A DNA stretch of 64,000 bases. Origin: Planctomycetota bacterium. Its GTDB lineage: Bacteria; Planctomycetota; UBA1135; UBA2386. Both the position numbers and the translations under genes were made by a program. The notes beneath the pieces are model-generated. The model saw only the letters and a list, made by a program, of their open reading frames with translations, was not told where the DNA came from and made no database searches. Each line of letters begins with the position of its first letter. The stretch's first letter is position 1. The stretch is from contig JAEUHR010000018.1 of NCBI GenBank assembly GCA_016794425.1, forward strand, positions 1 through 64,000, in the 5' to 3' direction. Below, piece by piece: positions 8,943 through 16,702 of this stretch.

Positions 8943-9830
8943 GTGACTGCCCAGCCCGACGTGTTCGAGGAGATCGTGCGCCTGCGCCGCGAAGGCATCC
9001 CGGCCGCGCTCGCGACCATCGTCGGCACGCGCGGGTCGACGCCGGGGCGCACGACGATGCGCCTCTTGGTGCTCGCCGACGGCACGTTCCTCGGCACGGT
9101 CGGCGGCGGCTGCCTCGAGGCCGAGGTCTACGAGGCGGCGCTGCAGGCGATCGCCGACGAGCAGCCGCGCTCGTTGTCGTTCCGTCTGACCGAGCAGGAT
9201 TCGCCGGATTCGGGCCTGATGTGCGGCGGCGAGGTCACGATCTTCGTCGAGCCGATCACGACGCCGGCGCTGGCGATCTTCGGCGGCGGCCACGTCAGCA
9301 AGGCGCTGTGCCAGGTCGCGGCGCTGGCCGGCTTCCGCACGACGGTCGTCGACGACCGCGCCGGTTTCGCCAGCGCCGAGCGCTTCCCGGAGGCGCACGC
9401 CACGCGCACGCTGCCGTTCCCCGACGCGGTCGCCGACCTGCCGATCCGCGCCAACAGCTACGCGATCGTCGTCACGCGCGGCCACCGCGAGGACGGCGTC
9501 GTGCTCGAGGCGCTCGGGCGGCGGTTCGCACACGGCGAACGGCTGCGTTTCCTCGGCATGATCGGCAGCAAGACCAAGCAGGCGCTGTTGTGGAAGCAGT
9601 TGCGCGCCGCGGGCATCGGCGAGGACTTCCTGGCGACCGTGCGCACGCCGATGGGGGCCTACCTGGGAGCCCGCAGCCACGAGGAGATCGCGGTGTCGGT
9701 GGTCGCCGAACTGATCGCGGTGCGCCGGCTGGGACACGACCTCGCGGCCAGCTGGCAGGAACGCAAGCGACCGCGCGGCCGGCTCGAAGGGGTGCGCGAC
9801 CTGCCCCCGGCCGCCGACGGCGCCGGCTGA
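8943..9830 (+). CDS. XdhC/CoxI-family molybdenum-hydroxylase maturation factor
   Basis: 295 aa with GTG start, 3 bp after the SprT-like gene. XdhC proteins bind molybdenum cofactor, aid its sulfuration and insert it into xanthine-dehydrogenase-type enzymes. The N-terminal XdhC/CoxI domain shows VGTRGSTPGRTTMR and GTVGGGCLEAEV, including the conserved Cys; the C-terminal Rossmann-like domain shows LAIFGGGHVSKAL and VVDDRAGFAS. No molybdenum hydroxylase subunit is in the window, so the client enzyme must be elsewhere. Confidence 0.87.
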   Translation: MTAQPDVFEEIVRLRREGIPAALATIVGTRGSTPGRTTMRLLVLADGTFLGTVGGGCLEAEVYEAALQAIADEQPRSLSFRLTEQDSPDSGLMCGGEVTIFVEPITTPALAIFGGGHVSKALCQVAALAGFRTTVVDDRAGFASAERFPEAHATRTLPFPDAVADLPIRANSYAIVVTRGHREDGVVLEALGRRFAHGERLRFLGMIGSKTKQALLWKQLRAAGIGEDFLATVRTPMGAYLGARSHEEIAVSVVAELIAVRRLGHDLAASWQERKRPRGRLEGVRDLPPAADGAG

Positions 9831-9962
9831 GGCCGGCGGCGCGGCCCCGCCGGCTCCGCGGGCCCGCGAACGAACCCCGGCAGCCCTGCGCCGTTGTCTG
9901 CCCGCGCCGGTCTCGGCATGATGCCCCGCCCCCTCTGTTCCACCGCGACCCCGCCTAGGTCC

Positions 9963-11006
9963 ATGAAGTCGAGCCTGATCGCTGTCTCCCTCTCCTTCCT
10001 GTGGGCCGTGCCGGCCCTGGCCCAGGACGACCGGGTCGTGCTCGCCAACGGCACGACGATCGAAGGCGTTCGCGTCGCCAGCTTCGACATCCGGGAGCTG
10101 CGCTACACCAAGGGCGGCAACAACGAGACGGTGCCGTCCGACCAGGTGGTCAAGGTCGAGCTCGCGAAGTTCAAGGACGTGTACCGCCGCGGCCTCAGCG
10201 ACCCCGACCTGATGCTGACGGTGGCGCGCGAGCAGCTGAAGGAGAAGAGCCTGCTGCTGGCGCAGCTCGGCTTCGTCGGTGCGGCCGCGCAGTTCTTCGA
10301 CAGCGACCAGGCGTCGCAGGCGGTCGCCGCGCTCGACGAGCTGCAGAAGGGCATCCCGGAGGCCGGTGTGCTGCCGGAAGTGTTCCGCCAGAAGTTCGAG
10401 TACTACATGGGCATCGGCCGCGGCGGCGACGCGTTGAAGGTCGCCCAGAAGTACCGCCTCGACGCGCAGGGCGGCGCCTGGCCGGCCGGGCTCGCGGTCG
10501 AGGGCGAGTTCTTCGAAGCGATGGCCGAACGCGCGAACGGCGGCAACCCGAAGGACTTCCAGACCAAGCTGCGCTCGGTGATCGGCAAGGCCAGCAGCAG
10601 CCAGATCGTCGCCAACCGCGCCAACGTGCAGCTCGCCAACAGCCTGCGCGAGGCGAAGGACATCGACGGCGCGCGCCGCATCTACGAGGACCTGGCGCAA
10701 CGCGATGGTGTCGACTCCAGCACGCGCGCCGGCGCCTACCTCGGCCTCGGCCTGCTGGCCTACGACAAGGCGCAGGGCGGCGACAAGGAGGCCGCGCGCG
10801 AGGCGATGATGCTGTTCCTGCGCGTGCGGCTGCAGACCAAGGACTGCTGGCCGAGCCTGCAGGCCGAGGCGCTCTACCACGCGATCCACGCGGCCGACAA
10901 GTGGCGCGGCAGCGAGTACCAGACCATCATGGCCCGCTGCCGCGGCGTGCTGTCCGCGGAGTTCCCGGGCAGTGAGTGGACCAGCAAGGCCAAGCAGGGG
11001 CTCTGA
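9963..11006 (+). CDS. Exported helical-repeat protein, function unknown
   Basis: 347 aa. A classical signal peptide (MKSSLIAVSLSFLWAVPALA, cleavage before QDD) is followed by a short beta-rich segment (VVLANGTTIEGVRVASFDIRELR, about residues 24-60) and a long alpha-helical, TPR-like region with units such as LGFVGAAAQFFDSDQASQAVAALDE. Probably periplasmic. It ends one base before the GTG of the acyltransferase gene. The 132-bp gap upstream (9831-9962) is GC-rich and shows nothing I can name. Confidence 0.78.
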   Translation: MKSSLIAVSLSFLWAVPALAQDDRVVLANGTTIEGVRVASFDIRELRYTKGGNNETVPSDQVVKVELAKFKDVYRRGLSDPDLMLTVAREQLKEKSLLLAQLGFVGAAAQFFDSDQASQAVAALDELQKGIPEAGVLPEVFRQKFEYYMGIGRGGDALKVAQKYRLDAQGGAWPAGLAVEGEFFEAMAERANGGNPKDFQTKLRSVIGKASSSQIVANRANVQLANSLREAKDIDGARRIYEDLAQRDGVDSSTRAGAYLGLGLLAYDKAQGGDKEAAREAMMLFLRVRLQTKDCWPSLQAEALYHAIHAADKWRGSEYQTIMARCRGVLSAEFPGSEWTSKAKQGL

Positions 11007-11007
11007 T

Positions 11008-11736
11008 GTGAGCGGGGCGCCGGCGAACGGTCCCGACGACCGTCGTGCGGCGCCGCCGGGCCGCGGCAGCAACGCGCTGTTCTGGCCGTTCTGGCTCGGC
11101 TGCCGGTGCCTGCTGCGCGTCTGGTTCCGGCTGCGCATCGTCGGCGCGCCACCGGCGCACGGCGCCTACGTGCTGGCGGCCAACCACACGTCGTTCGTCG
11201 ACCCGATCGTGCTCGGCGCGTCGCTGCGGCGGCGCGTGGTCTTCCTGATGACCGAGGTGGTCTACCGGTCGCGCTCGCTGGGCTGGTTCTTCCGCTGGAA
11301 CCGCGCGATCCCGGTCTCGCCGCGCGCCGGCAACCGCGACGCGATGCGCGCGGCGCGCGCGGTGCTGCAGCAGGGCCGCGTCGTCGGCATCTTTCCCGAG
11401 GGCGGGCTGAGCCGCGACGGCCTGCCGATGCGCGGCAACCCGGGCGCCGTGTCGCTGGTGCTCAACGAAGGCGTGCCGATCGTGCCGGTCGGCATCGACG
11501 GCGCCGGTGCCGCGTTCCCGCCCGGCGCGCGCTGGCCGCGGCCGCGCCGCATCACGGTGGCGTTCGGCGAACCGATCCTGCCGGCACAACTCGACGCGCT
11601 CGGCGGCGGTGATCGGCGCGCGCGGCTGCAGGCGGCGACGCGGCTGATCATGGACCGCATCGCGGCGTTGAACGGCCAGCTCTCGCGCGAGGCCGAGCTC
11701 GCCGCGCGCGCGGCCGGCGACGCACCCCAGGCCTGA
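11008..11736 (+). CDS. 1-acylglycerol-3-phosphate acyltransferase family (PlsC-like)
   Basis: 242 aa. PlsC-type enzymes acylate lysophosphatidic acid or related acceptors at the inner membrane. Motif I NHTSFVD gives the HX4D catalytic pair His60/Asp65; motif III FPEGGLSRDG matches the FPEGTRS block with G for T; motif IV is VPIVPVGIDGA. An N-terminal hydrophobic stretch precedes motif I. The GTG at 11008, just after the previous stop, is chosen over an upstream in-frame codon at 10972 that overlaps the preceding gene. Acceptor specificity is unknown. Confidence 0.86.
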   Translation: MSGAPANGPDDRRAAPPGRGSNALFWPFWLGCRCLLRVWFRLRIVGAPPAHGAYVLAANHTSFVDPIVLGASLRRRVVFLMTEVVYRSRSLGWFFRWNRAIPVSPRAGNRDAMRAARAVLQQGRVVGIFPEGGLSRDGLPMRGNPGAVSLVLNEGVPIVPVGIDGAGAAFPPGARWPRPRRITVAFGEPILPAQLDALGGGDRRARLQAATRLIMDRIAALNGQLSREAELAARAAGDAPQA

Positions 11737-11822
11737 GCGGCGCGCGAACGGCCGGATTCCCGCGGTTTTCGCGGGCCTGCCGTGCCTTCCCGTGCCGGCG
11801 TCGGAGCCGGTTGGAAACGGGC

Positions 11823-12383
11823 ATGCAAGGCAGCGAACTCCTGTGGGCGCGTGCGCGCGACCACGCCTGCGACTACCTGCGCCGGTACACGGATCCGTGG
11901 ACCCGCAGCCATCGCGACGACCTCGTGCAGGAGGTCGCGTTGGCGGCGTGGGCGTGGAGCGGCGGTCTGCGCGACGTGCGCGGGCTGTGGCGCGCGACGC
12001 GCACGATCGCGCGGCGCGTGCGCTACCACGCGCTCGAGGACCTGGCGCGCGAACTGTGCCTGCAGCGGCAGGTGGCCGCGGTGCGCGACGGCGGCGAACG
12101 CTGCTATCGCATCGCGGGCCGCCGCGTCTCGGCGAGCCGCGCGCTGCCGTGGGTCGAGCTCGCGCTGGGCCGGCTGCGGCAGATCGATCGGCACCTGCTG
12201 CTCGAGTTCCATGCCGGCTTCTGCTGCGCCGAGCTGTCGGCGCGCAGCGGCTGGTCGGAGACGGCCGTCAAGACCCGGATCCACCGGGCGCGCTGCCGCC
12301 TGCGCAAGGAAATCGAGGCGATCGTCCGCACGGCGGACGACCTCGACGTGTCGGTGAGATCAGAACGAGGAGAACCACGATGA
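11823..12383 (+). CDS. RNA polymerase sigma factor, sigma-70/ECF-like (divergent)
   Basis: About 186 aa. The N-terminal half contains a region-2-like segment (HACDYLRRYTDPWTRSHRDD then LVQEVALAAWAW), and the C-terminus has a region-4-like helix-turn-helix (CAELSARSGWSETAVKTRIHRARCRLRKEI). It is more divergent than the canonical ECF factor at 43463. The ATG at 11823 is preferred to a TTG 12 bp upstream. Its TGA overlaps the ATG of an exported TPR protein by 4 nt; that protein may be its partner or regulator, as often for ECF operons (inference). Confidence 0.72.
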   Translation: MQGSELLWARARDHACDYLRRYTDPWTRSHRDDLVQEVALAAWAWSGGLRDVRGLWRATRTIARRVRYHALEDLARELCLQRQVAAVRDGGERCYRIAGRRVSASRALPWVELALGRLRQIDRHLLLEFHAGFCCAELSARSGWSETAVKTRIHRARCRLRKEIEAIVRTADDLDVSVRSERGEPR

Positions 12384-13240
12384 GACGATTCGTCCTGGCG
12401 GTGTGGGTGGCCCTGACGGGGATCGCGGCGCAGTCGGTGCCGGCCGATGCGGCGGCGAAGCCGGCGGTGCCGCGCGTGCAGACCAGCGAGGCCGGTCGCG
12501 CGGCGCTGGCGGCGGGCCGCGACCTGGTCGGTGCGCTGCGCGGTCTGCGCGGGCCGGAGCGCAAGACGGCGCTCGAACAGGCGGCAGCCGCACACGACCG
12601 CATTGCCGAGCAGTTCGCGGCCGAGGTGCCGGTGGCAGCGGCGGCGGTGTTCACGGCGGCCGAGCTCTGGCGGCAGCAAGGCAGCTTCGCGCTGGCCGAG
12701 AAGGACTACCTGCGCGCGGCGTCGCTCGACGCGGCGCGGTTCGCGCAGCGCGGTCTGTTCGGCGCGGCCGAGATGCAGCGGCGGCAGCAGCGGCCCGACG
12801 AAGCGCTCGGCACCTACGCCAAGGCCGAGGCGGTCGCGCCCGGCACCGGGCGGGCGCAGCAGGTGCGGCTGTGCCGCGCGCGGCTCCTTCTGTCGCTCGA
12901 GCGTGTCGACGAGGCGGTGAGCGGGTTGCAGGCGGCGCTCGAGAGTGCCGAGGGCCCGTCGCAGGTCATCGAAGCCGCGAACCTGCTGGCGCTCGCGTTC
13001 GTGAAGAAGGGCGACCTCGACGCCGCGGCACGCGCGATCGAACACGCCGAGCGCGCGGTCGAGGCGGCAGCCGACGACGACGACGCGCCGGCGCACGAAC
13101 GCCACCTGAAGGCGCTCGAGGGCATGTCCGCCCGCCGTGCGCTGCAGCGGGCGCGGGACGAACGCGACGGTGCCGGCGCCGACGCCGTGCATCTCGACGC
13201 GGCCCGGCGCGCGGCCGACGGCGTGGCACCGCCGCGGTGA
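12380..13240 (+). CDS. Exported TPR/helical-repeat protein
   Basis: 286 aa with an N-terminal signal peptide (MRRFVLAVWVALTGIAAQSVPADA). The mature part is helical with tetratricopeptide-like repeats, such as AAELWRQQGSFALAEKDYLR followed by GLFGAAEMQRRQQRPDEALG and ANLLALAFVKKGDLDAAARA. A Shine-Dalgarno-like GAGGAG lies about 10 nt before the ATG, and the start overlaps the stop of the sigma-like gene, so expression is probably coupled. Likely periplasmic; function unknown. Confidence 0.78.
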   Translation: MRRFVLAVWVALTGIAAQSVPADAAAKPAVPRVQTSEAGRAALAAGRDLVGALRGLRGPERKTALEQAAAAHDRIAEQFAAEVPVAAAAVFTAAELWRQQGSFALAEKDYLRAASLDAARFAQRGLFGAAEMQRRQQRPDEALGTYAKAEAVAPGTGRAQQVRLCRARLLLSLERVDEAVSGLQAALESAEGPSQVIEAANLLALAFVKKGDLDAAARAIEHAERAVEAAADDDDAPAHERHLKALEGMSARRALQRARDERDGAGADAVHLDAARRAADGVAPPR

Positions 13241-13259
13241 CCGCGCCGGTCGGCGCGGC

Positions 13260-14558
13260 TCACTTCACGCCGACGCCGTAGTAGGTGAAGCCCTGCGCGC
13301 GCACGCGTTCGCCGTCCCAGATGTTGCGGCCGTCGAACAGCACCTTGTGGCGCAGCCGGCCCTTGATCTCGTCGAGATCGAGGTGCCGGAACTCGCTCCA
13401 CTCGGTGACCAGCACGAGTCCGTCGGCGCCGTCGCAGGCGCTCAGCGCCTGGTCGGCGAAGCGGACCTTGTCGCCGACGATGCGCTTGGCCTCGTGCATC
13501 GCTTCCGGGTCGAATGCGGTGACGGTCGCCCCGGCGGCCAACAGCGCGTCGATCAGCACGAGGCTCGGCGCCTCGCGCATGTCGTCGGTCTTCGGCTTGA
13601 ACGCGAGGCCCCACAGCGCGAAGTGCTTGCCCCTCAGGTCGCCGTAGTGCTTCTTGATCTTCGCGAACAGCAGGTGCTTCTGCTCCTCGTTGACGCGCTC
13701 GACGGCGGGCACGATGTGCGGCGTGTAGCCGTGTTCCTTGGCGGTCGACACCAGCGCGCGCACGTCCTTCGGGAAGCACGAGCCGCCGTAGCCGACCCCG
13801 GCGAACAGGAACGGGAAGCCGATGCGCGCATCGGTGCCGATGCCCTTGCGGACGTGGTTGACGTCGGCGCCGACGGCTTCGCAGATGCGCGCCATCTCGT
13901 TCATGAACGAGATGCGCGTCGCCAGCATCGCGTTGGCGGCGTACTTCGTCATCTCGGCCGACGGCGGGTCCATGACCAGCATCGGCTTGCCGGTGCGCAG
14001 GTACGGCGCGTAGAGCTCTTCCATCGTCTGTCGGGCGTGGTCCGACTCGCAGCCGATCACGACGCGGTCGGGCTTCGTGAAGTCGTCGATCGCCGCGCCT
14101 TCCTTCAGGAACTCGGGGTTGCTGACGACATCGAACGCCTGCTTGGTCTTCGCCGCGATGCGGTCGCGGACCTTGCGGTTGGTGCCCACCGGCACCGTGC
14201 TCTTCAGCACGACGACCTTGCGGTCGTTCATGTTGGTGCCGATCGTGTCGGCGACCGCGAGCACGTGCGTGAGGTCGGCGCTGCCGTCCTCGTCCTGCGG
14301 CGTGCCGACGGCGATGAACACGACCTTGGCGGCGCGGATCGCCGCCGGCACGTCGGCACTGAAGAACAGCCGCCCTTCCGCCACGTTGCGCTGGATCAGT
14401 TCCTCGAGGCCGGGTTCGTAGATCGGGACCTCGCCGCGGCGCAGCTTCGCGACCTTGTCCTCGTTGACGTCGGCGCAGGTGACCCGGTTGCCGCTGTCGG
14501 CGAAGCAGGTGCCGACGACGAGGCCGACGTAGCCGGAACCGATGATGGCGATCTTCAT
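13260..14558 (-). CDS. ugd: UDP-glucose 6-dehydrogenase
   Basis: 432 aa, full length. It oxidises UDP-glucose to UDP-glucuronate with two NAD+, supplying capsule, exopolysaccharide or lipid sugar synthesis. The N-terminal Rossmann motif GSGYVGLVVGTCFADSG, the central-domain lysine region, and the catalytic Cys261 in GYGGSCFPKDV are all present, followed by the C-terminal UDP-binding domain (KHFALWGLAFKPKTDDMREAPS). It converges with the TPR gene on its 3' side and is divergent from the lipoprotein gene across a 145-bp gap. No other sugar genes lie next to it. Confidence 0.96.
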   Translation of the reverse strand: MKIAIIGSGYVGLVVGTCFADSGNRVTCADVNEDKVAKLRRGEVPIYEPGLEELIQRNVAEGRLFFSADVPAAIRAAKVVFIAVGTPQDEDGSADLTHVLAVADTIGTNMNDRKVVVLKSTVPVGTNRKVRDRIAAKTKQAFDVVSNPEFLKEGAAIDDFTKPDRVVIGCESDHARQTMEELYAPYLRTGKPMLVMDPPSAEMTKYAANAMLATRISFMNEMARICEAVGADVNHVRKGIGTDARIGFPFLFAGVGYGGSCFPKDVRALVSTAKEHGYTPHIVPAVERVNEEQKHLLFAKIKKHYGDLRGKHFALWGLAFKPKTDDMREAPSLVLIDALLAAGATVTAFDPEAMHEAKRIVGDKVRFADQALSACDGADGLVLVTEWSEFRHLDLDEIKGRLRHKVLFDGRNIWDGERVRAQGFTYYGVGVK

Positions 14559-14703
14559 GGCGCTGTGTGGGGGCCAGGACGGTAGCCGTGGCCATTCCGG
14601 GTGACAACACGCGGACCGGACCTTCGGCGCCCTGACGAGCCGTCATCGGCGTTTTCGCGACGCGAGCCGGCGCGGCGGCCCAGCGCGCCATACCATCGGC
14701 ACC

Positions 14704-15150
14704 ATGCCGCGGACCTCGTTGCTGTTGTGCACGCTGCTGCTCGGTGCCTGTGCCATCCCGAACACCATCGAAGCGCTCGACGATCGCAACCCGCCGCCGG
14801 AGTTCGGTCGGCCCGGTTGGGTGCGCGTCACGGCGGGTGTCGGCGCATGGGTCGGTGGCATCGTCGGCGGCGTCGCGTCGATCGTCGCGCTGCCGATCAC
14901 CTGGCCGCTGAGCCTGCTGGCCGAGGACGGACTCGGCGAACAGGCCGGCAGCGAGTTCCTGCTGTGGCCGGCACTCGGCGGCGCCGCGTTCGGCCACTGC
15001 CTGCTCGGCGCGCCGGCCGACGGCATCGACTTCGTGCTGCGCCGCGTCTGGACCGGCGCCGGCACCGAGGTCGAGAACAGCTACGCGGTCGTGCCGCTGC
15101 CGCCCGTCGAACTGCCGTCGCGCGCGGCGGCCGGCGCGGCGGCGCGCTGA
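14704..15150 (+). CDS. Small lipoprotein, function unknown
   Basis: 148 aa. The signal peptide ends in a lipobox LLLGAC (Cys at about residue 16). The mature chain contains a glycine-rich hydrophobic segment (VGAWVGGIVGGVASIVALPITWPLSL) that could insert in a membrane. No family recognised. It is divergent from ugd and lies 42 bp upstream of tRNA-Val. Confidence 0.65.
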   Translation: MPRTSLLLCTLLLGACAIPNTIEALDDRNPPPEFGRPGWVRVTAGVGAWVGGIVGGVASIVALPITWPLSLLAEDGLGEQAGSEFLLWPALGGAAFGHCLLGAPADGIDFVLRRVWTGAGTEVENSYAVVPLPPVELPSRAAAGAAAR

Positions 15151-15192
15151 GCGATGGTGGTCGCCGGTGCGCGCCGGTAGATTGCGCCGCGC

Positions 15193-15268
<76 letters not shown>

Positions 15269-15426
15269 CATCGCCACCCGAGGACCGCGCACCGCGCCGC
15301 CGCCGCGCCTTTTTCGCGCCGCGCGGACCGGCACCGGCCCGACGCCGTATCAGCGGCCCCGCGCGCGGGGCGCGCCGGTTCGGCCGGCGCCGTGCCCGCG
15401 CCCCCCTTCGGATCCGCTCTCAGACC

Positions 15427-15789
15427 ATGAAGAAGTCCAAGACCACCCTCGTCTCTGCCGCCGTCGCCGGCCTGTTGTTCGGCGCCACCACCTCGCTGAC
15501 GTCCTGCTCGTCGACCAACGACACCAGCATGCAGGCCTCGATGGACAAACACGCCTGCAAGGGCATGAACACCTGCAAGGGCCAGGGCGGCTGCAAGTCC
15601 GGCAACAACGGCTGCGCCGGCAAGAACTCGTGCAAGGGCCAGGGCGGCTGCGCGACCGCCGCGCACCACGCCTGCAAGGGCATGAACGCCTGCAAGGGCC
15701 AGGGCGGCTGCAAGTCCGGCAACAACGGCTGCGCCGGCAAGAACTCGTGCAAGCAGAAGGGCGGCTGCGCCGTGCCGGTGAAGCACTAG
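15427..15789 (+). CDS. Bufferin-like (BufA-type) cysteine-rich RiPP precursor
   Basis: 120 aa. Residues 1-26 are a signal peptide with a lipobox-like LTSC (Cys27). The mature part has two near-identical 34-residue repeats (residues 42-75 and 81-114), each with six cysteines in motifs CKGMN, CKGQGGC, CAGKNSC and GGC; 12 Cys in all plus Cys27. Bufferins are secreted Cys-rich peptides whose cysteines are modified by DUF692 (MNIO) enzymes so that they bind metals such as copper. Here DUF692 and DUF2063 genes follow directly, which supports the call. No Shine-Dalgarno is evident. A non-RiPP metallothionein-like lipoprotein is the alternative. Confidence 0.77.
   Translation: MKKSKTTLVSAAVAGLLFGATTSLTSCSSTNDTSMQASMDKHACKGMNTCKGQGGCKSGNNGCAGKNSCKGQGGCATAAHHACKGMNACKGQGGCKSGNNGCAGKNSCKQKGGCAVPVKH
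15550..15768 (+). repeat. In-gene tandem duplication of a six-cysteine unit
   Basis: Two copies of a 102-bp unit at 15550-15651 and 15667-15768, separated by 15 bp. They encode the same 34-residue Cys/Gly/Lys-rich unit with only three amino-acid differences (T/A at position 8; GQ/QK near the end), and the nucleotides are also nearly identical. This points to a recent duplication or ongoing copy-number change inside the precursor gene. Confidence 0.9.
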
Positions 15790-15800
15790 TCTCCGCTGCT

Positions 15801-15826
15801 GCGCGCCGTTCCCGCGAACGGCGCGC
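15801..15826 (+). terminator. Intercistronic hairpin between precursor and maturase genes
   Basis: A perfect 10-bp inverted repeat (GCGCGCCGTT / AACGGCGCGC) with a 6-nt loop CCCGCG, 12 bases after the precursor stop and 13 before the DUF692 start. There is no T-run, so it is not a standard intrinsic terminator. It may act as a partial terminator or mRNA-end stabiliser that keeps precursor in excess over the modifying enzyme, as is common in RiPP operons (inference). Confidence 0.5.
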
Positions 15827-15838
15827 GCCCCCGTTCCC

Positions 15839-16702
15839 ATGCCTCAGCGCACAGCCGACCTCGTCCGCACCGACCTCGGCATCGGTCTCGGGCTGCGTCC
15901 CACGCACTACGCGGAGATCCTGGCCCGGCGGCCGGCGGTCGACTGGTTCGAGATCCTGTCCGAGAACTACATGCACACCGGCGGTCGGCCGGTGCACGTG
16001 CTCGACGAGATCGCGGCGCACTATCCGATCGTGATGCACGGCGTGTCGCTGAACATCGGCGGCACCGATCCGCTCGACCGCGCCTACCTGCGCGAACTGA
16101 AGGCGCTGCAGCAGCGCTGCAAGGCGCGCTGGATCAGCGACCACATCTGCTGGACCGGCGTCGACCGGAAGAACCTGCACGACCTGCTGCCGCTGCCGTA
16201 CACGAAGGCCGCGCTGCGCCACCTGATCGAACGCGTGCGCGCCGTGCAGGACCTGCTCGAGCAGCCGCTGGTGCTCGAGAACCCGAGCACCTACCTGCAG
16301 TTCGCCGGCGAGGACTTCGACGAACCGGCCTTCCTGACCGAACTGGTGCACGCGACCGGTTGCGGGCTGCTGCTCGACGTCAACAACGTGTTCGTCTGCG
16401 CCGAGAACCACGGTTTCTCGGCCGAGGACTACCTGGCGCGCGTGCCGTGGGACCACGTCGTCTACTTCCACCTCGCCGGCCACACGGTGCACGCGACGCA
16501 CCGCCTCGACACGCACGACCAACCGGTCTGTGCCGAGGTCTGGCGGCTCTACGCCGAGGCGCACCGCCGCAGCGGCGGACGTTCGACGCTGCTCGAGTGG
16601 GACGCGAACATCCCCGACTTCGCGACCACGCACCGCGAGGCGAAGAAGGCCGCGAAGTACCGCACGGCGCGGCCGTCACGCACGAAGGTGGGTGTCCGGT
16701 GA
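15839..16702 (+). CDS. DUF692 / MNIO RiPP-modifying oxidase (MbnB/BufB family)
   Basis: 287 aa, the usual length. MNIO enzymes are TIM-barrel multinuclear non-haem iron oxygenases that convert peptidyl Cys to oxazolone/thioamide or thiooxazole groups. Conserved blocks are present in order: WFEILSENYM (36-45), VMHGVSLNIGG with His67, WISDHICWTG, LENPSTYL, LLLDVNNVFV, YFHLAGH and TLLEWDANIP. These hold the His/Asp/Glu/Asn metal ligands of the family. The stop overlaps the DUF2063 start (GTGA). The substrate is inferred to be the Cys-rich protein at 15427-15789. Confidence 0.92.
   Translation: MPQRTADLVRTDLGIGLGLRPTHYAEILARRPAVDWFEILSENYMHTGGRPVHVLDEIAAHYPIVMHGVSLNIGGTDPLDRAYLRELKALQQRCKARWISDHICWTGVDRKNLHDLLPLPYTKAALRHLIERVRAVQDLLEQPLVLENPSTYLQFAGEDFDEPAFLTELVHATGCGLLLDVNNVFVCAENHGFSAEDYLARVPWDHVVYFHLAGHTVHATHRLDTHDQPVCAEVWRLYAEAHRRSGGRSTLLEWDANIPDFATTHREAKKAAKYRTARPSRTKVGVR

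Noticed and set aside
6015..11138. A 1707-aa minus-strand open frame
   Set aside because: Antisense to RidA, HAD, SprT, XdhC and other well-supported plus-strand genes; no domain of its own.
15550..15768. CRISPR-like repeats
   Set aside because: Only two long units inside an intact reading frame, with a 15-bp gap; they encode Cys-rich peptide repeats and there are no cas genes.
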